Part shown: positions 41,621 through 53,690 of the stretch, piece by piece
Layout of the letters: every line of letters starts with the position of its first letter
Numbering within the stretch: the stretch's first letter is position 1
NCBI RefSeq assembly: GCF_001704415.2
Contig: NC_030824.1
Location: 30,561,022-30,625,021, forward strand
Length of the DNA: 64,000 bases
Source of the DNA: Capra hircus
Taxonomy: Eukaryota > Chordata > Mammalia > Artiodactyla > Bovidae
Direction of reading: 5' to 3'
Position numbers and translations under genes: made by a program
The notes under the pieces: model-generated
Told to the model about the DNA's origin: nothing
Seen by the model: only the letters and a program-made list of their open reading frames with translations
Databases searched by the model: none

Positions 41621-41885
41621 AGAAATCAGTGTAAATTGAAAGATTGCGATTGACATACATACACTGCTACATATAAAATAGATAACTGATAAAAACCTAC
41701 TGCATAGCACAGGGCACAGGGAACTCTAATCACTACTCTGTAATGAACTATATGGGGAAAGAATCTGAAAAAGAATGGATATATGTATACACATAAGAGA
41801 TTCACTTTGCTATATACTTGCAACTAACACACATTGTTAATCAACTCTAGTCCAATAAAAATTAATTTAAAATAAGAAATGGGTA
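41621..41885 (+). mobile_element. L1 3' UTR fragment
   Basis: Sense-strand L1 3' end with TAAAATAGATAACTGATAAAAACC, ATAGCACAGGGCACAGGGAA and TAATCAACTCTAGTCCAATA blocks. Confidence 0.82.
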
Positions 41886-41929
41886 GCTACATGTGGTGTG
41901 CTATTATAACAACAAAAAGAAAACCCATT

Positions 41930-42089
41930 ACCAAAGGGGAAGGAGGGAAGAGATAAGATAGGAGACTGGGATTAATAGATATACACTACTATATATAAAA
42001 TAGATAAGCCAATAAGAACCTACAGTGTAACACAGGGGACTATACTCAGTATTTTGCAGTAACTGATAACGGAAAGAATCTGAGAAAGA

Positions 42090-42125
<36 letters not shown>

Positions 42126-42148
42126 ATAAAACTGAATTACTGTGATGT
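41930..42148 (+). mobile_element. Second L1 3' UTR fragment, left part, with a TG microsatellite
   Basis: A further sense-strand L1 3' end next to the first. It carries a (TG)n tract at about 42098-42126 and is interrupted by a BovB; its right part resumes at 42877. Confidence 0.82.
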
Positions 42149-42160
42149 ACACCTGAAACT

Positions 42161-42864
42161 GAAAGAGGAGAGTGAAAAAGTTGGCTTAAAGCTCAATATT
42201 CAGAAAACTAAGATCATGGCTTCCGGTCCCATCACTTCATGGGAAATAGATGGGGAAACAGTGGAAACAGTGTCAGACTTTATTTTGGGGGGCTCCAAAA
42301 TCACTGCAGATGGTGACTGCAGCCATGAAATTAAAAGACACTTACTCCTTGGAAGAAAAGTTATGACCAACCTAGATAGCATATTCAAAAGCAGAGACAT
42401 TACTTTGCCGTCTAGTCAACGCTATGGCTTTTCCAGTGGTCTTGTATGGATGTGAGAGTTGGACTGTGAAGAAAGCTGAGTGCTGAAGAATTGATGCTTT
42501 TGAACTGTGGTGTTGGAGAAGACTCTTGAGAGTCCCTTGGACTGCAAAGAGACCCAACCAGTCCATTCTAAAGGAGATCAGTCCTGGGATTTCTTTGGAA
42601 GGAATGATGCTAAAGCTGAAACTCCAATTTTTGGCCACCTCATGCGAAGAGTTGACTCATTGGAAAAGACTCTGATGCTGGGAGGGATTGGAGGCAGGAG
42701 GAGAAGGGGATGACAGAGGATGAGATGGCTGGATGGCATCATTGACTCGATGAACGTGAGTTTGGGTGAACTCCGGGAGCTGGTGATGGAGAGAGAGGCC
42801 TGGCCTGCTACGGTTCATGGGATCGCAAAGAGTTGGACACGATTGAGCGACTGCACTGAACTGA
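42161..42864 (+). mobile_element. BovB 3' fragment inserted in L1, 12-bp TSD
   Basis: About 700 bp of BovB sense strand from the RT C-terminal region to the ACTGCACTGAACTGA 3' end. ACACCTGAAACT at 42149-42160 and 42865-42876 is a perfect TSD made from the L1 target. A deletion near 42410 and a stop at 42486 break the frame. Confidence 0.95.
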
Positions 42865-42876
42865 ACACCTGAAACT

Positions 42877-42925
42877 AACACAGCATGTTAATTAACTATA
42901 CTTCAATTTAAAAAATGATTAGAAA
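42877..42925 (+). mobile_element. L1 3' end, right part
   Basis: Continues the L1 interrupted at 42148: AACACAGCATGTTAATTAACTATACTTCAATTT and an A-rich end. Confidence 0.8.
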
Positions 42926-43185
42926 AACATTTTTTAATTTGAAAAAAAAGAAACAGAAGAAAGTCACTAAAGGAAAACAATGCATGTAATGAAACATCAA
43001 GATTTAACAAAATTAATAATTTTTCAAAAAAGAAAATGGGTGATATTGGCTTAAAAGCTAGGGGGCAGAAAAGAAACTGCTATCAGAAGCTCTGAGGATA
43101 TTCATCCATGGATGAGTAGTGGCAAAGCATTTCTTAATAACATTACCAGTGATAACCCAGCAATTAGATAGTATACCTAATGAAG
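42926..43185. other. Intergenic
   Basis: A-rich; nothing recognised. Confidence 0.4.
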
Positions 43186-43315
43186 ATGCCCTGGAGAAGG
43201 AAATGACAACCCATTCCAGTATTCTTCTGGGAAATCTCATGGACAAAGGAGCCTGATTTACTACAGTCCATGGGGTTGCAAAGAGTCAGACATGACTTAG
43301 AAACTAAATGACAAT
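43186..43315 (+). mobile_element. BovA monomer or 5'-truncated Bov-tA
   Basis: BovA body only (CCTGGAGAAGGAAATGACAA to CAGACATGACTTAG). Confidence 0.8.
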
Positions 43316-44029
43316 TAAAGGATGAGAGATTCTAGAAATGCAATAGGATGCATTGGTTGCTGTTGCCTATGTTCTGCAAGATTTTATTTGAAAAAAAAAT
43401 GAGCTCAGTATAGAATTTGCCAGTTTGCAAAAAATAAATAAATGAAAAGAAATAGAGTCCAGAAATTCATAATTTGAAGGATTAGGACTGTGTGCTTCTC
43501 AACCACAACTAGTAAAATATAAAACTGAACAATGCCCTCAGTGACAAATGTCAGTCAAAATCAGCCTTGTAGTAAGGAATAAATTAAGGTTATGGCCATG
43601 ACATGCATTGTTAAAATCTTTGAGGGCCCTAAAATATTTCAGAGTAAAGGACCAACTAAGAGTGTGTCTCAGAAAATCCTTTCAATTGGGCTAAATGGAT
43701 CAGGGAAAAGACAAAGGAAGGGACTATCAGCAAAGTTAACTAACTCAAGTTACCCTCAATAAATCGATAAATGAAGAGAGAGGGGTGGGGCAAACAAAAC
43801 AGCACAGTAAATCAGGGAATTATGTTCACAAAACCTTCCTGAGAAAAGAACTATGGAGGTGACTGCTGACACTAATTGGAATCCAATAAGTACACAATCA
43901 AGTCCATGAAAAAGTTGAGTTGTATTACCACAAGGACTACTAACCTGAGCTTAAAATTTAAAAAGACAGTGACCTTCCTGTTCATAGAGCATTGTTGTGA
44001 TACAGGAGGAAAGAAGGGCAGATAGCACC
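43316..44029. other. Intergenic, no gene recognised
   Basis: No family recognised. Confidence 0.4.
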
Positions 44030-44475
44030 ATTTAAAAGAAGGACATAGCCATAGGACATGACAAAAGCTGGTTAGAACCAGCTAGGTCCAAGACACCAGA
44101 AGATGCGACTTCCAGTAGAGCTTGAGCCTCAGTATATGTTCATTGTAGTACATTAGCTAAATGACACACCCACCAGTGCAATGACAGTTCCAAGGCCAAC
44201 CATAAAAGGTCAAAAAGTGGGCAGTGGTCCATTCCTGGAAATCTACACCCCTTCCCCAAAATAACTGGAATAATCCTCCTACCCATTAGTCTATTAAATT
44301 ACTCAACCCATAAAACCTGACCATGCTATATTTTGAAGTTCTCTCACCTTCTGATATGGCCCTCACTCTGCCTGTTGAGTGTTTCTCTCTAAATAAATCC
44401 ACTTCTTACTATCACTTCATCTCTGAATTCTTTAGTGATGAAGCAAGGACCTTAAATTCACTAGGAGCACTTGGG
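44030..44475 (+). mobile_element. Class I-type solo LTR
   Basis: Shares pattern and order with 21160-21590: CTGGTTAGAACCAGCTAGGTCCAAG, CCTACCCATTAGTCTATTAAATTA and GTTTCTCTCTAAATAAATCC with an AATAAA signal near 44391. It is truncated or interrupted at its right end by a BovA. Confidence 0.65.
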
Positions 44476-44477
44476 GG

Positions 44478-44607
44478 GTTGGAGCAGGCAATGGCCCACT
44501 CCAGTATCATTGCCTGGAGAATCCCACAGACAGAGGAGCCTGGAAGACTAGAGTCCACTGGGTTTCAAGAGTTGGACATGACTTAGCGGCTAAACCACCA
44601 CCACCAC
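44478..44607 (+). mobile_element. BovA monomer
   Basis: BovA body (GGAGCAGGCAATGGCCCAC to TTGGACATGACTTAGCGG) and a CCACCACCACCAC tail. Confidence 0.8.
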
Positions 44608-44649
44608 TTGGGGGTACCCAATCAAATGAAGGCAAAGAAGAGGTTGTGA

Positions 44650-44738
44650 ACTCTGCTTAGATAAAAACAATATTGTAACAAGATAATAAAGACTTTGAAA
44701 ATGGTCCACATCAAAAAAAAATCTTTTAAAAAAGTCCC
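44650..44738 (+). mobile_element. CHR-type SINE tail
   Basis: Only the 3' part remains: ACAATATTGTAACAAGATAATAAAGACTTTGAAAATGGTCC, as in other CHR copies here. Confidence 0.65.
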
Positions 44739-44979
44739 GTTAAAGTCAGAGTGCATTTATGATTAGCCATGAGTAAAATGGTCCTCTCTCCGGCAGTGAC
44801 TTGTTTGTGGGCCTTTGTAGTCACATTAGACCACATAACTAACTTACCTCTGTGACAGAACAGCCTCATCTTCCCAACCACAACCTCTGCTTTTGTTCAT
44901 CTTTGAAGCCCACGGCCATGAGACTGGTCTTCCTTGTTAGCAGCCTTTTGATTTATATCAGTTCATTGCTCAGAAATGA

Positions 44980-47483
44980 ATCAGTTCAGTTCAGTCACTC
45001 AGTCGTGTCCGACTCTTTGCCACCCCATGAATCCCAGCACGCCAGACCTCCCTGTCCATCACCAACTGCCGGAGTTCACTCAGACTCATCTCCATCAAGT
45101 CAGTGATGCCATCAAGCCATCTCATCCTCTGTCATCCCCTTCTCCTCCTGCCCCCAATCCCTCCCAGCATCAGAGTCTTTTCCAATGAGTCAACTCTTCG
45201 CATGAGGTGTCTGAAGTACTTGAGCTTCAGCTTTAGCATCATTCCTTCCAAAGAAATCCCAGGGCTGATCTCCTTCAGAATGGACTGATTGGATCTCCTT
45301 GAAGTCCAAGGGACCGTCAAGAGTCTTCTCCAACATCACAGTTCAAAAGCAGCAGTTCTTCGGTGCTCAGCCTTCTTCACAGTCCAACCCTCACATCCAT
45401 ACATGACCACAGGAAAAACCATAGCCTTGACTAGACGGACCTTAGTCGGCAAAGTAATGTCTCTGCTTTTGAATATGCTATCTAGGTTGGTCATAACTTT
45501 TCTTACAAGGAGTAAGCGTCTTTTAATTTCATGGCTACAGTCACCATCTGCAGTGATTTTGGAACCCCCCAAAATAAAGTCTGACACTGTTTCTACTGTT
45601 TCCCCATCTATTTCCCATGAAGCGATGGGACACATCTTTGTTTTCTGAATGTTGGGCTTTAAGCCAACTTTTTCACTCTCCTCTTTCACTTTCATCAAGA
45701 GGCTTTTTAGTTCCTCTTCCCTTTCTGCCATAAGGGTGGTGTCATCTGCATATCTGAGGTTATTGATATTTCTCCCGGCAATCTTGATTCCAGCTTGTGT
45801 TTCTTCCAGTCCATCGTTTCTCATGATGTACTCTGCATATAAGTTAAATAAGCAGGGTGACAATATACAGCCTTGACATACTCCTTTTCCTATTTGGAAC
45901 CAGTCTGCTGTTCCATGTCCAGTTCGAACTGTTGCTTCCTGACCTGCATACAGATTTCTCAAGAGGCTGGTCAGGTGGTATGGTATTCCTATCTCTCTCA
46001 GAATTTTCCACAGTTTATTGTGATCCACACAGTCAAAGGCTTTGGCATAGTCAATAAAGCAGAAATAGATGTTTTTCTGGAACTCTCTTGCTTTTTCCAT
46101 GATCCAGCAGATGCTGGCAATTTGATCTCTGGTTCCTCTGCCTTTTCTAAAACCAGCTTGAACATCTGGAAGTTCACAGTTCGTGTATTGCTGAAGCCTG
46201 GCTTGGAGAATTTTGAGCATTACTTTACTAGCATGTGAGACGAGTGCAATTGTTTGGTAGTTTGAGCATTCTTTGGCATTGCCTTTCTTTGGGATTGGAA
46301 TGAAAACTGACCTTTTCCAGTCCTGTGGCCCCTGCTGAGTTTTCCAAACTTGTTGGCATATTGAGTGCAGCACTTTCAGAGCATCATCTTTCAGGATTTG
46401 AAACAGCTCAACTGGAATTCCATCACCTCCACTAGCTTTGTTCGTAGTGATGCTTTCCAAGGCCCACTTGACTTCACATTCCAGGATATCTGGCTCTAGA
46501 TTAGTGATCACACCATCGTGATTATCCGGGTCGTGAAGATATTTTTTGTACAGTTCTTCTGTGTATTCTTGCCACCTCTTCTTAATATCTTCTGCTTCTG
46601 TTAGGTCCATACCATTTCTGTCCTTTATCGAGCCCATCTTTGCATGAAATGTTCCCTTGGTATCTCTAATTTTCTTGACGAGATCTCTAGTCTTTCCCAT
46701 TCTGTTGTTTTCCTCTATTTCTTTGCATTGATCGCTGAAGAAGGCTTTCTTATCTCTTCTTGCTATTCTTTGGAATTCTGCATTCAGATGCTTATATCTT
46801 TCCTTTTCTCCTTTGCTTTTCACTTCTCTTCTCTTCACAGCTATTTGTGAGGCCTCCCCAGACAGCCATTTTGCTTTTTTTTGCATCTTTTCCATGGGGA
46901 TGGTCTTGATCCTTGTCTCCTGTACAGTGTCACGAACCTCAGTCCATCGTTCATCAGGCACTCTATCTATCAGATCTAGACCCTTAAATCTATTTCTCAC
47001 TTCTACTGTATAATCATAAGGGATTTGATTTAGGTCATACCTGAATGGTCTAGCGGTTTTCCCTACTTTCTTCAATTTAAGTCTGAATTGGGTAATAAGG
47101 AATTCATGATCTGAGCCACAGTCAGCTCCTGGTCTTGTTTTTGTTGACTGTATAGAGCTTTTCCATCTTTGGCTGCGAATAATATAATCAATCTGATTTC
47201 GGTGTTGACCATCTAGTGATGTCCATGTGTAGAGTCTTCTCTTGTGTTGTTGGAAGAGGGCGTTTGCTATGACCAGTGCATTTTCTTGGCAAAACTCTAT
47301 TAGTCTTTGCCCTGCTTCATTCTGCATTCCAAGGCCAAATTTGCCTGTTACTCCAGGTGTTTCTTGACTTCCTACTTTTGCATTCCAGTCCCCTATAATG
47401 AAAAGGACATCTTTTTTGGGTGTTAGTTCTAAAAGGTTTTGTAGGTCTTCATAGAACCATTCAACTTCAGATTCTTCAGCATC
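44980..47483 (-). mobile_element. BovB LINE with a long ORF2 stretch
   Basis: The largest BovB here, 2.5 kb on the minus strand, cut at its 5' end in the endonuclease domain. Uninterrupted BovB ORF2 runs from about 47483 to 45336: endonuclease C-terminal part (GDWNAKVG, SDHEFL), then RT (AKAFDCVDHNK, YADDTTLMAE). A TGG to TGA change ends it at 45336 within the FELW motif of the C-terminal part. 3' UTR at 44980-45300. Confidence 0.95.
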
Positions 47484-47889
47484 AACATGTAATGTAAATC
47501 CTACTTTGTGGTCTAAATTAATTAATCTATTGTCTGACCCTCTCCAACAAAACATTACCCCATGACTCTCTGCTATCATTTCTTGTTATTTTCTGACATA
47601 ACCCATCCATTGCTGCTGTTTGCACATGCTTATCCCTGCACTCATCTGCTTTTGACATGAAATGTTGTTTCTATTATGTCTGTCAGTTCATGACCTTCTC
47701 TGTCTCCACACTCACTATGCAGATATTCTTCTCTAAAAACTCTTCCATAGTTGAACCACCTAGTCCGTCTTGAACTGGGTAGACTTAATTTGAGTAGAAG
47801 AGTCTGAAACTTGAGTGTGTTCACTTACAATAGTAAGTAAGTAAGGCAAGGTTAATATTACTAAATTCTAGGTCTAGATTGTACGTAAC
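47484..47889. other. Intergenic
   Basis: Beyond the BovB break. The frame of ORF2 happens to remain open to an ATG at 47579 but that part is not BovB. Confidence 0.5.
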
Positions 47890-48045
47890 AAATGCCATCA
47901 ATTGATATGTACTGTGTAAGATGATAGATAAATGGATTAGATAATAGATTATATAATAGATTAGACAGATACATGATTGGTAATAGATGATATATAGATG
48001 AGACAGATACATAATGCATAATAGATGATAGATACATAGATTAAA

Positions 48046-48258
48046 TGGGGTTTCCCAGGAGGTACAGTGGTAAAGAATCCGCCTGTCAATGTAGGAGACA
48101 CAGGAGACGCAGGTTTGATCCCTGGATCAAGAAGATCCCCTGAAGTAGGCAATGGCAACCCACTCAGTATTTTTGCCTGGAAAATTCTGTGGACAGAGGA
48201 ACCTGGTGGGCACAGTCCATGGGAGTCACAAAGAGTTTTCTGTGTCTGAGCATGCACA
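48046..48258 (+). mobile_element. Bov-tA SINE in the TAGA region
   Basis: Head and body, with an insertion of about 9 bp in the head (GGAGACACAGGAGACGCAGG). Confidence 0.85.
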
Positions 48259-48502
48259 CATGCAGATTAGGTAGGTAAAAGATTAGCTTGATAAATGATA
48301 GATGATAGATAGATAAATGTTTTACATAGATAGTAGGTTAGATAATAGACTAACTAGATAGACTAGACAGGTGATAAGTAATAGATTACAGATAGATTAG
48401 ATAATAACACATTAATTAGATAATAGATTAGATAGACACGTGGTAGATAATAGATGATAGATTGGTTAGCTGTGTAGATTAGACAGATGTATAATGGATG
48501 AT

Positions 48503-48718
48503 TGTTGTTGTTTAGCTCCTAAATCACATCAGACTCTTTGCAACTCCATGGACTATATATAGTCCACCAGGCTCCTCTGCCAATAGGATTTCGCAGACAT
48601 GAGTACTGGGATGAGTTGCCATTTCCTCCTCCAGGGGATCTTCCCAACCCAAGGACCAAACTGCATTTCCTGCATTGGTAAGTGAGTCCTTTACCACTGA
48701 GCCACCTGGGAAGCCCAT
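48503..48718 (-). mobile_element. Bov-tA SINE in the TAGA region
   Basis: Minus-strand copy, right end GAGCCACCTGGGAAGCCC, with a small TATA expansion at 48553-48560. Confidence 0.87.
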
Positions 48719-48743
48719 AATAGATGACAGATTAGACAGGCAA

Positions 48744-48872
48744 TTCCCTGGAGAAGGAAATGGCAACCCGCTCCAGTACTCTTGCTTGGAAAATCCCATG
48801 GATGGAGGAGCCTGGTAGGCTGCAGTCCATGGGGTCGCAAAGGGTCGGACATGACTGAGCGGCTTCACTTAG
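48744..48872 (+). mobile_element. BovA monomer in the TAGA region
   Basis: BovA body CCCTGGAGAAGGAAATGG to GACATGACTGAGCGGC. Confidence 0.83.
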
Positions 48873-49020
48873 ATAGGCAATACATTAGGTAGATAATAGA
48901 TTAGCTAGATATGTGATAAATGATAGATAGATAGGCTATATTATAGATTAGACAGATACATTGGATAGATGCATGGAAGATAACAGACAGATAGATGGAT
49001 TAATAGATAGATGTGTTGAG

Positions 49021-50084
49021 CTTGCTAACTCTGACCCCATCTTCACACTGTCAGTTCTGCCGAGGATCACTTAATTCTGTTATTTCTATATTATATGTCT
49101 CAAAGACTACACATGAATCCATACAAGAGTTGGTTTACTGTTTCATCATTGATTCTCTGCTAAAATGATATACATAATAGCTTCAGATCCCTTCCACCTG
49201 GGATGAAATTGTTCAGATTTTGTAGAAAATGTCTTCTGAAATGCCTGTACCTATTAGTTGCTCTGCCCCAGGTGTACATTTTGCTAGATATCATTCCCCA
49301 GAAATCATTGCACTCCAGAATTGTTTAATTAATGCTAAATCAAGACAGCCAAAATTGTCTTTTGCTATGAGTATCTCAAGGGTGTTGCTTGACTGACAGC
49401 TGTCAATTAGAAATGGATCCATAGGATGAGCTACATGACAGCATGCATTTAGCTCTTGGATCTCACCTATCTTTAATGAATGAGTTGGCTTACTGTTTTC
49501 TGAATGTCTCTACATTGTGAAGCCGTGACCAAGATTTTATCAACCTCTTTCATTGGAACTTTCCCAGGTCTACATTCAAAAACAGACATTTCATAAAAAT
49601 GACTGTTTCTGCTGCTGAAAATGGTGGTAGCAAATAGGTTCAGAAGCATGGACCAAACCCCTTAAATATCATTATCTAATTTTAAAATATGCTGCTGAAG
49701 AACATTGTTGTATATTTCAGTAGTAATAGGATGGGAAATCCACCAGGTTAGAAACTTGAATCTACATAATACAGACAGGTTAATAATGTTCATCTGATTT
49801 GTCTCACCACGTTGTTCTGAGAAGTAATCTTCAAACTGAAAATTTTACTATTCAGAGAGCCGCAATAAGGTTTGAAGAAGAGGTATTGACCTCTACAAGC
49901 CTGTGTCAGCACAGATGTGGGGTAGAAATCCTGGATGTGCCCAGCCAAGCAGAGGCAGTGACGTCACAGATCCTGGGGCCAATAGTGCAGGTGATAATCA
50001 AACAACCTGGGCGAAAGGGAAAGTCAAGCATGTACAACACCCGTTTGGGTTTTTTTGTTTGTTTTGTCTCATATGTCTTCTATC
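49021..50084. other. Intergenic, no gene recognised
   Basis: About 1 kb of unique-looking DNA. The 106-codon frame at 49799-50119 has no domain or splice context. Confidence 0.45.
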
Positions 50085-50335
50085 TTCTTAATTTAATTTT
50101 TATTTCATATTATAGTTGATATAATTTTATGTTAGTTTCAGGGGCACAGCAAAGTGATTCAGTTACACATATATCCATTCTTTTTCAGATTCGTTTCACA
50201 TAAAGATTACTACAGAATATTCAGTATATTTGTCTGTGCTGTACCATAGGTCTTTGTTGGCTATCTATTTTATGTATAGTAGTGTGTGTCCATCCCAAGC
50301 TCCTGACTTATCCCTCCCCTCACCAACATCTGTTT
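50085..50335 (-). mobile_element. L1 3' UTR fragment
   Basis: Reverse complement L1 3' end: ATGTTAGTTTCAGGGGCACAGCAAAGTGATTCAG and the CTGTGCTGTACCATAGG block. Confidence 0.85.
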
Positions 50336-50501
50336 GTTTTTAAAACTCTTTAGTCTTCAAATAATGCAAAACAAGAACACAATACTGTAAATCAACTGTA
50401 CTCCAAGAAAAAAATTTTAATAAAATTAAATTTTTAAAAAATTTTTAAATTTAAAATTGCCAAACAAGAAAATGAGAAAATACCTTGATTTAAATTCAGG
50501 G

Positions 50502-50690
50502 AGACTTTCCTGGTGGTCCAGTGGTTAAGACTTCATCATCCAATGCAAGGGGTGCAAATTTGATCTCTGGTTGGAAAACTAAGACCCCACATCCCTCGTG
50601 GCCAAAAAAACAAAACATAAAACAGAGACAGTGCTGTAACAAAGTCGATAAAGACTTTAAAATGGTCCAAATAAAAATAATCTTAACAGA
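50502..50690 (+). mobile_element. CHR-type SINE
   Basis: Head GACTTTCCTGGTGGTCCAGTGG and tail ATAAAGACTTTAAAATGGTCC are both present. Confidence 0.85.
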
Positions 50691-51227
50691 TAAATAAGTA
50701 AATTTAGGTAGGAAGAATTCTCTTTCAATTATCTGTTTAAAATCAATACTTGAACACAGTTCAGGGAAATCTTTTGCTACAATGCACTTCTCAGCTAGAA
50801 GCACATTGCCCCCAGGAGGCATTTGCCAATGTCTGGGGACATTTTTAATTGTCACAACCAGGGAGTGTTATTGACATCTAGTGGGTAGAGGCCAGGGATG
50901 CAGATTAACAGACTAAGAAGCAAAAGACAGCCCTTCACAGTAAGGAAGCCTCTGACCCTAAATAAAAAGAGTGCCTGCTGTAATGTGTGATAGGGGTACT
51001 CTGATACACTTGCATTTTTTCCAGTGCTTATGTAAAACTAATATTCCAGATTTACTGTCTTTCCCAGAAATAAGAAAGATTTTTCATTTCCTGAAAAATC
51101 AAATGCCTAAAATTGTTCCTCTCAATAAATAGTTATTTTAGCAAAATCTATTTATAAAGTCTTAGAGAAATGAGAAATTATTTTGAAGTTTTGTAGTGGT
51201 AATTTGAGATTAAAAATACACTACTTG
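50691..51227. other. Intergenic
   Basis: Nothing recognised. Confidence 0.4.
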
Positions 51228-51431
51228 CTAAGTCGCTTCAGTTGTATCTGACTATTTGCAGCCCTATGGACTGTAGCCCACCAGGCTCCTCTGTCCATGG
51301 CAGAATACTGGAGGGGGTGGTCATTCCCTTCTCCAGGGGATCTTTCTGATCCAGGGATTGAACCCATGTCTCTCATGTCTCCTGCATTGGCAGGTGGGTT
51401 CTTTACCACTAGTGCCACCTGAGAAGCCCCA
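51228..51431 (-). mobile_element. Bov-tA SINE
   Basis: Minus-strand head and body with a deletion of about 20 bp in the BovA part near 51300. Confidence 0.88.
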
Positions 51432-51483
51432 AAATACACTCCCTGTATATATTATTAAAGAATATTGGGGAGAAAAAAGAATA

Positions 51484-51625
51484 TTGGGACTTCCTTGGTG
51501 GTCCAGTGGCTAAGACTTCCAGCTCCCAGTGCTGGGGGCCTGGGTTCAACCTCTGGTCAGGGAGCTAGATCCCACATGCCACAACTAAGACCTAGTACAT
51601 CCAAGTAAATAATTTTTTTTTTAAA
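51484..51625 (+). mobile_element. CHR-type SINE
   Basis: Complete head (GGGACTTCCTTGGTGGTCCAGTGG) and the CCCACATGCCACAACTAAG body with a T/A-rich tail. Confidence 0.85.
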
Positions 51626-51879
51626 AGAAAGAGTGTTTCCTGGCTGCTGGCCATTGTGTCTGTCTGTGTCATCAGCTCAGGCAAAACATTCAAAGCTGAC
51701 AAAATAGCATCAGGATCGCTTTGTAAACCTCTGTATTAACAGCTCCCTTTATACAGACACTTTCCAAAGCAAGTTCCTCAGCACTTCTGTTGAGAAGCTT
51801 CTGATGGGTCTGCCCTTGACATGTCCCACAGCCTCCTCCCAGGAAACACTATTTCTAAAGTAATTTTTAAAATTATTAA

Positions 51880-51985
51880 CTTCTTTTTTTTTTTTTTTTT
51901 GTGAGTTAAGTTTTATTTGGGGCAAAATGAGACCTGCAGCCTGGGAGGTGGCATCTCAGAGAGCTCTGAGAGACTGCTCCTATTA
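51880..51985. repeat. Poly(T) tract and short unnamed repeat
   Basis: A run of about 18 T is followed by GTTTTATTTGGGGCAAAATGAG..., read in reverse as a sequence ending in AATAAAAC plus poly(A). It looks like the 3' end of a retroposed or LTR-derived transcript; family not named. Confidence 0.4.
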
Positions 51986-52261
51986 ACTTCTTAAATCAAG
52001 TATTATTACAAACAATAAACATGAAAGGAACATTTATTGATCATGAAATGAGCACTGGAATCCAGTTAACTATAAACATTTCTGCCAAAAGAATGACATT
52101 TCACTAAGTAAGTCTGCTAAATGAATAAGGAATTGTACTCATTCATATATCTCGTTTCTCCTTTCATGAGATTAATTACCTCTACCAGAAAAAAAAATGG
52201 TGTAAATATGATCGTTTAGCCGCCATTTAGAATTAGACTTCTTATGTCAGAGTCAATGATA

Positions 52262-52868
52262 CAGTTCAGTTCAGTTCAGTCATTCAGTCGTGTCCAGCTC
52301 TTTTTGACCCCATGAATTGCAGCACGCCAGGCCTCCATGTCCATCACCAACTCCCAGAGTTCACTTAGACTCACATCCATCGAGTCAGTGATGCCATCCA
52401 GTCATCTCATCCTCTGTCGTCCTCTTCTCCTCCTGCCCCCAATCCCTCCCAGCATCAGAGTCTTTTCCAATGAGTCAGCTCTTCGCATGAGGTGGCCAAA
52501 GTACTGGAGTTTCATTCAAAGTAGGGAGTTTCATTCCCTCCAAAGAACACCCAGGACTGATCTCCTTCAGAACGGACTGGTTGGATCTCCTTGCAGTCCA
52601 AGGGACTCTCAAGAGTCTTCTCCAACACCACAGTTCAAAAGTATCAATTCTTCGGTGCTCAGCTTTCTTCACAGTCCAACTCTCACATCCATACATGACC
52701 ACTGGAAAAACCATAGCCTTGACTAGATGAACCTTTGTTGGCGAAGTAATGTCTCTGCTTTTGAATATGCTATCTAGGTTGGTCATGACTTTCCTTCCAA
52801 GGAATAAACGTCTTTTAATTTCATGGCTGCAGTCAGCATCTGCAGTGATTTTGGAGCCCAAAAAAATA
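52262..52868 (-). mobile_element. BovB 3' fragment
   Basis: Minus strand, 3' UTR plus the end of ORF2, truncated near 52868. A small local repeat GGAGTTTCATTC occurs twice (52507-52535). Confidence 0.92.
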
Positions 52869-53039
52869 TAGAGTCATGTAATTTAAATAGATTCTACATG
52901 ATAAATGGTTAAGAGACATTAACCGCACAAACAAATTTATCATGTCAAAGTACTACTCGTTTCTTCTGGCAATAAATGATCAAGTTGCAAAATAAGAATG
53001 ATACAGCCTGATTTAAAGATAATGCATTCTTAATGCCAT

Positions 53040-53404
53040 TGTAGCAGTCCATCTCATTGATGGACCTAGAGATGATCATAGTAGGGGAAGCGAGTCAGAT
53101 AGAGAAAGACAAATATCATACAATATTTGTTTTATATGTGGAACATATAAAAATAATACAAATGAACTTATTTCAAAAACAGAAATAGACCCACAGGCAT
53201 AGAAAGCAAACTTACAGTTATCAAAGAGGAAACGTGAGGGAGGGATGAATTAGGAATTTGGGATTATCATATACATACTACTGTATATAAACTAGATAAA
53301 CAGCAAGGATCTACTGTATAGCACAGAGAACTATCCTGAATATTTTGCAATAAGGTATGAAGGGAAAGAATCTGAAAAAGAATACATATATACATATGTA
53401 TGTA
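53040..53404 (+). mobile_element. L1 3' end, left part
   Basis: Sense-strand L1 3' region from GACCTAGAGATGATCATA to GAATCTGAAAAAGAATAC. It is split by a Bov-tA and continues at 53592. Confidence 0.82.
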
Positions 53405-53591
53405 GGGCTTCCCTGTAGGGAATCCACCTACAATGCCCAGGAAGACCTGGGTTCTGTCTCTGGGTTGGGAAGATCCCCTGGAGAAGGAAATGGCAACCCC
53501 CTCCAGTACTCTTGCCTGGAAAATCCCTCGGACGGAGGAGCCTGGTGGGCTACAGTCCATGGAGCCACTAAGAGTCAGACACGACCAAGAA
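53405..53591 (+). mobile_element. Bov-tA SINE inside L1
   Basis: A GGGCTTCCC head with a shortened middle, then a BovA body. ACATATGTATGTA and ACATGTATGTA lie on its two sides. Confidence 0.87.
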
Positions 53592-53690
53592 CATACATGT
53601 ATGTATAACTGAATTGCTGTATTGCCCACCTGAAACTAACATGATATCGTAAATCAATTTTACTTCAATAAAAATTAAGATAAAAAGAAA
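53592..53690 (+). mobile_element. L1 3' end, right part
   Basis: ACTGAATTGCTGTATTGCCCACCTGAAACTAACA through ACTTCAATAAAAATTAAG. Confidence 0.82.

Larger units (their letters stand above)
47890..49020. repeat. Degenerate TAGA/GATA simple-repeat region with SINE insertions
   Basis: About 1.1 kb made of GATAGATTAGATAATAGATTA-type degenerate tetranucleotide repeat, split by three SINE bodies (48046, 48503, 48744). Confidence 0.88.

Noticed and set aside
49799..50119. 106-codon plus-strand frame as a host gene
   Set aside because: No recognisable domain, the C-terminal part runs into reversed L1 sequence, and no splice or promoter context is visible.
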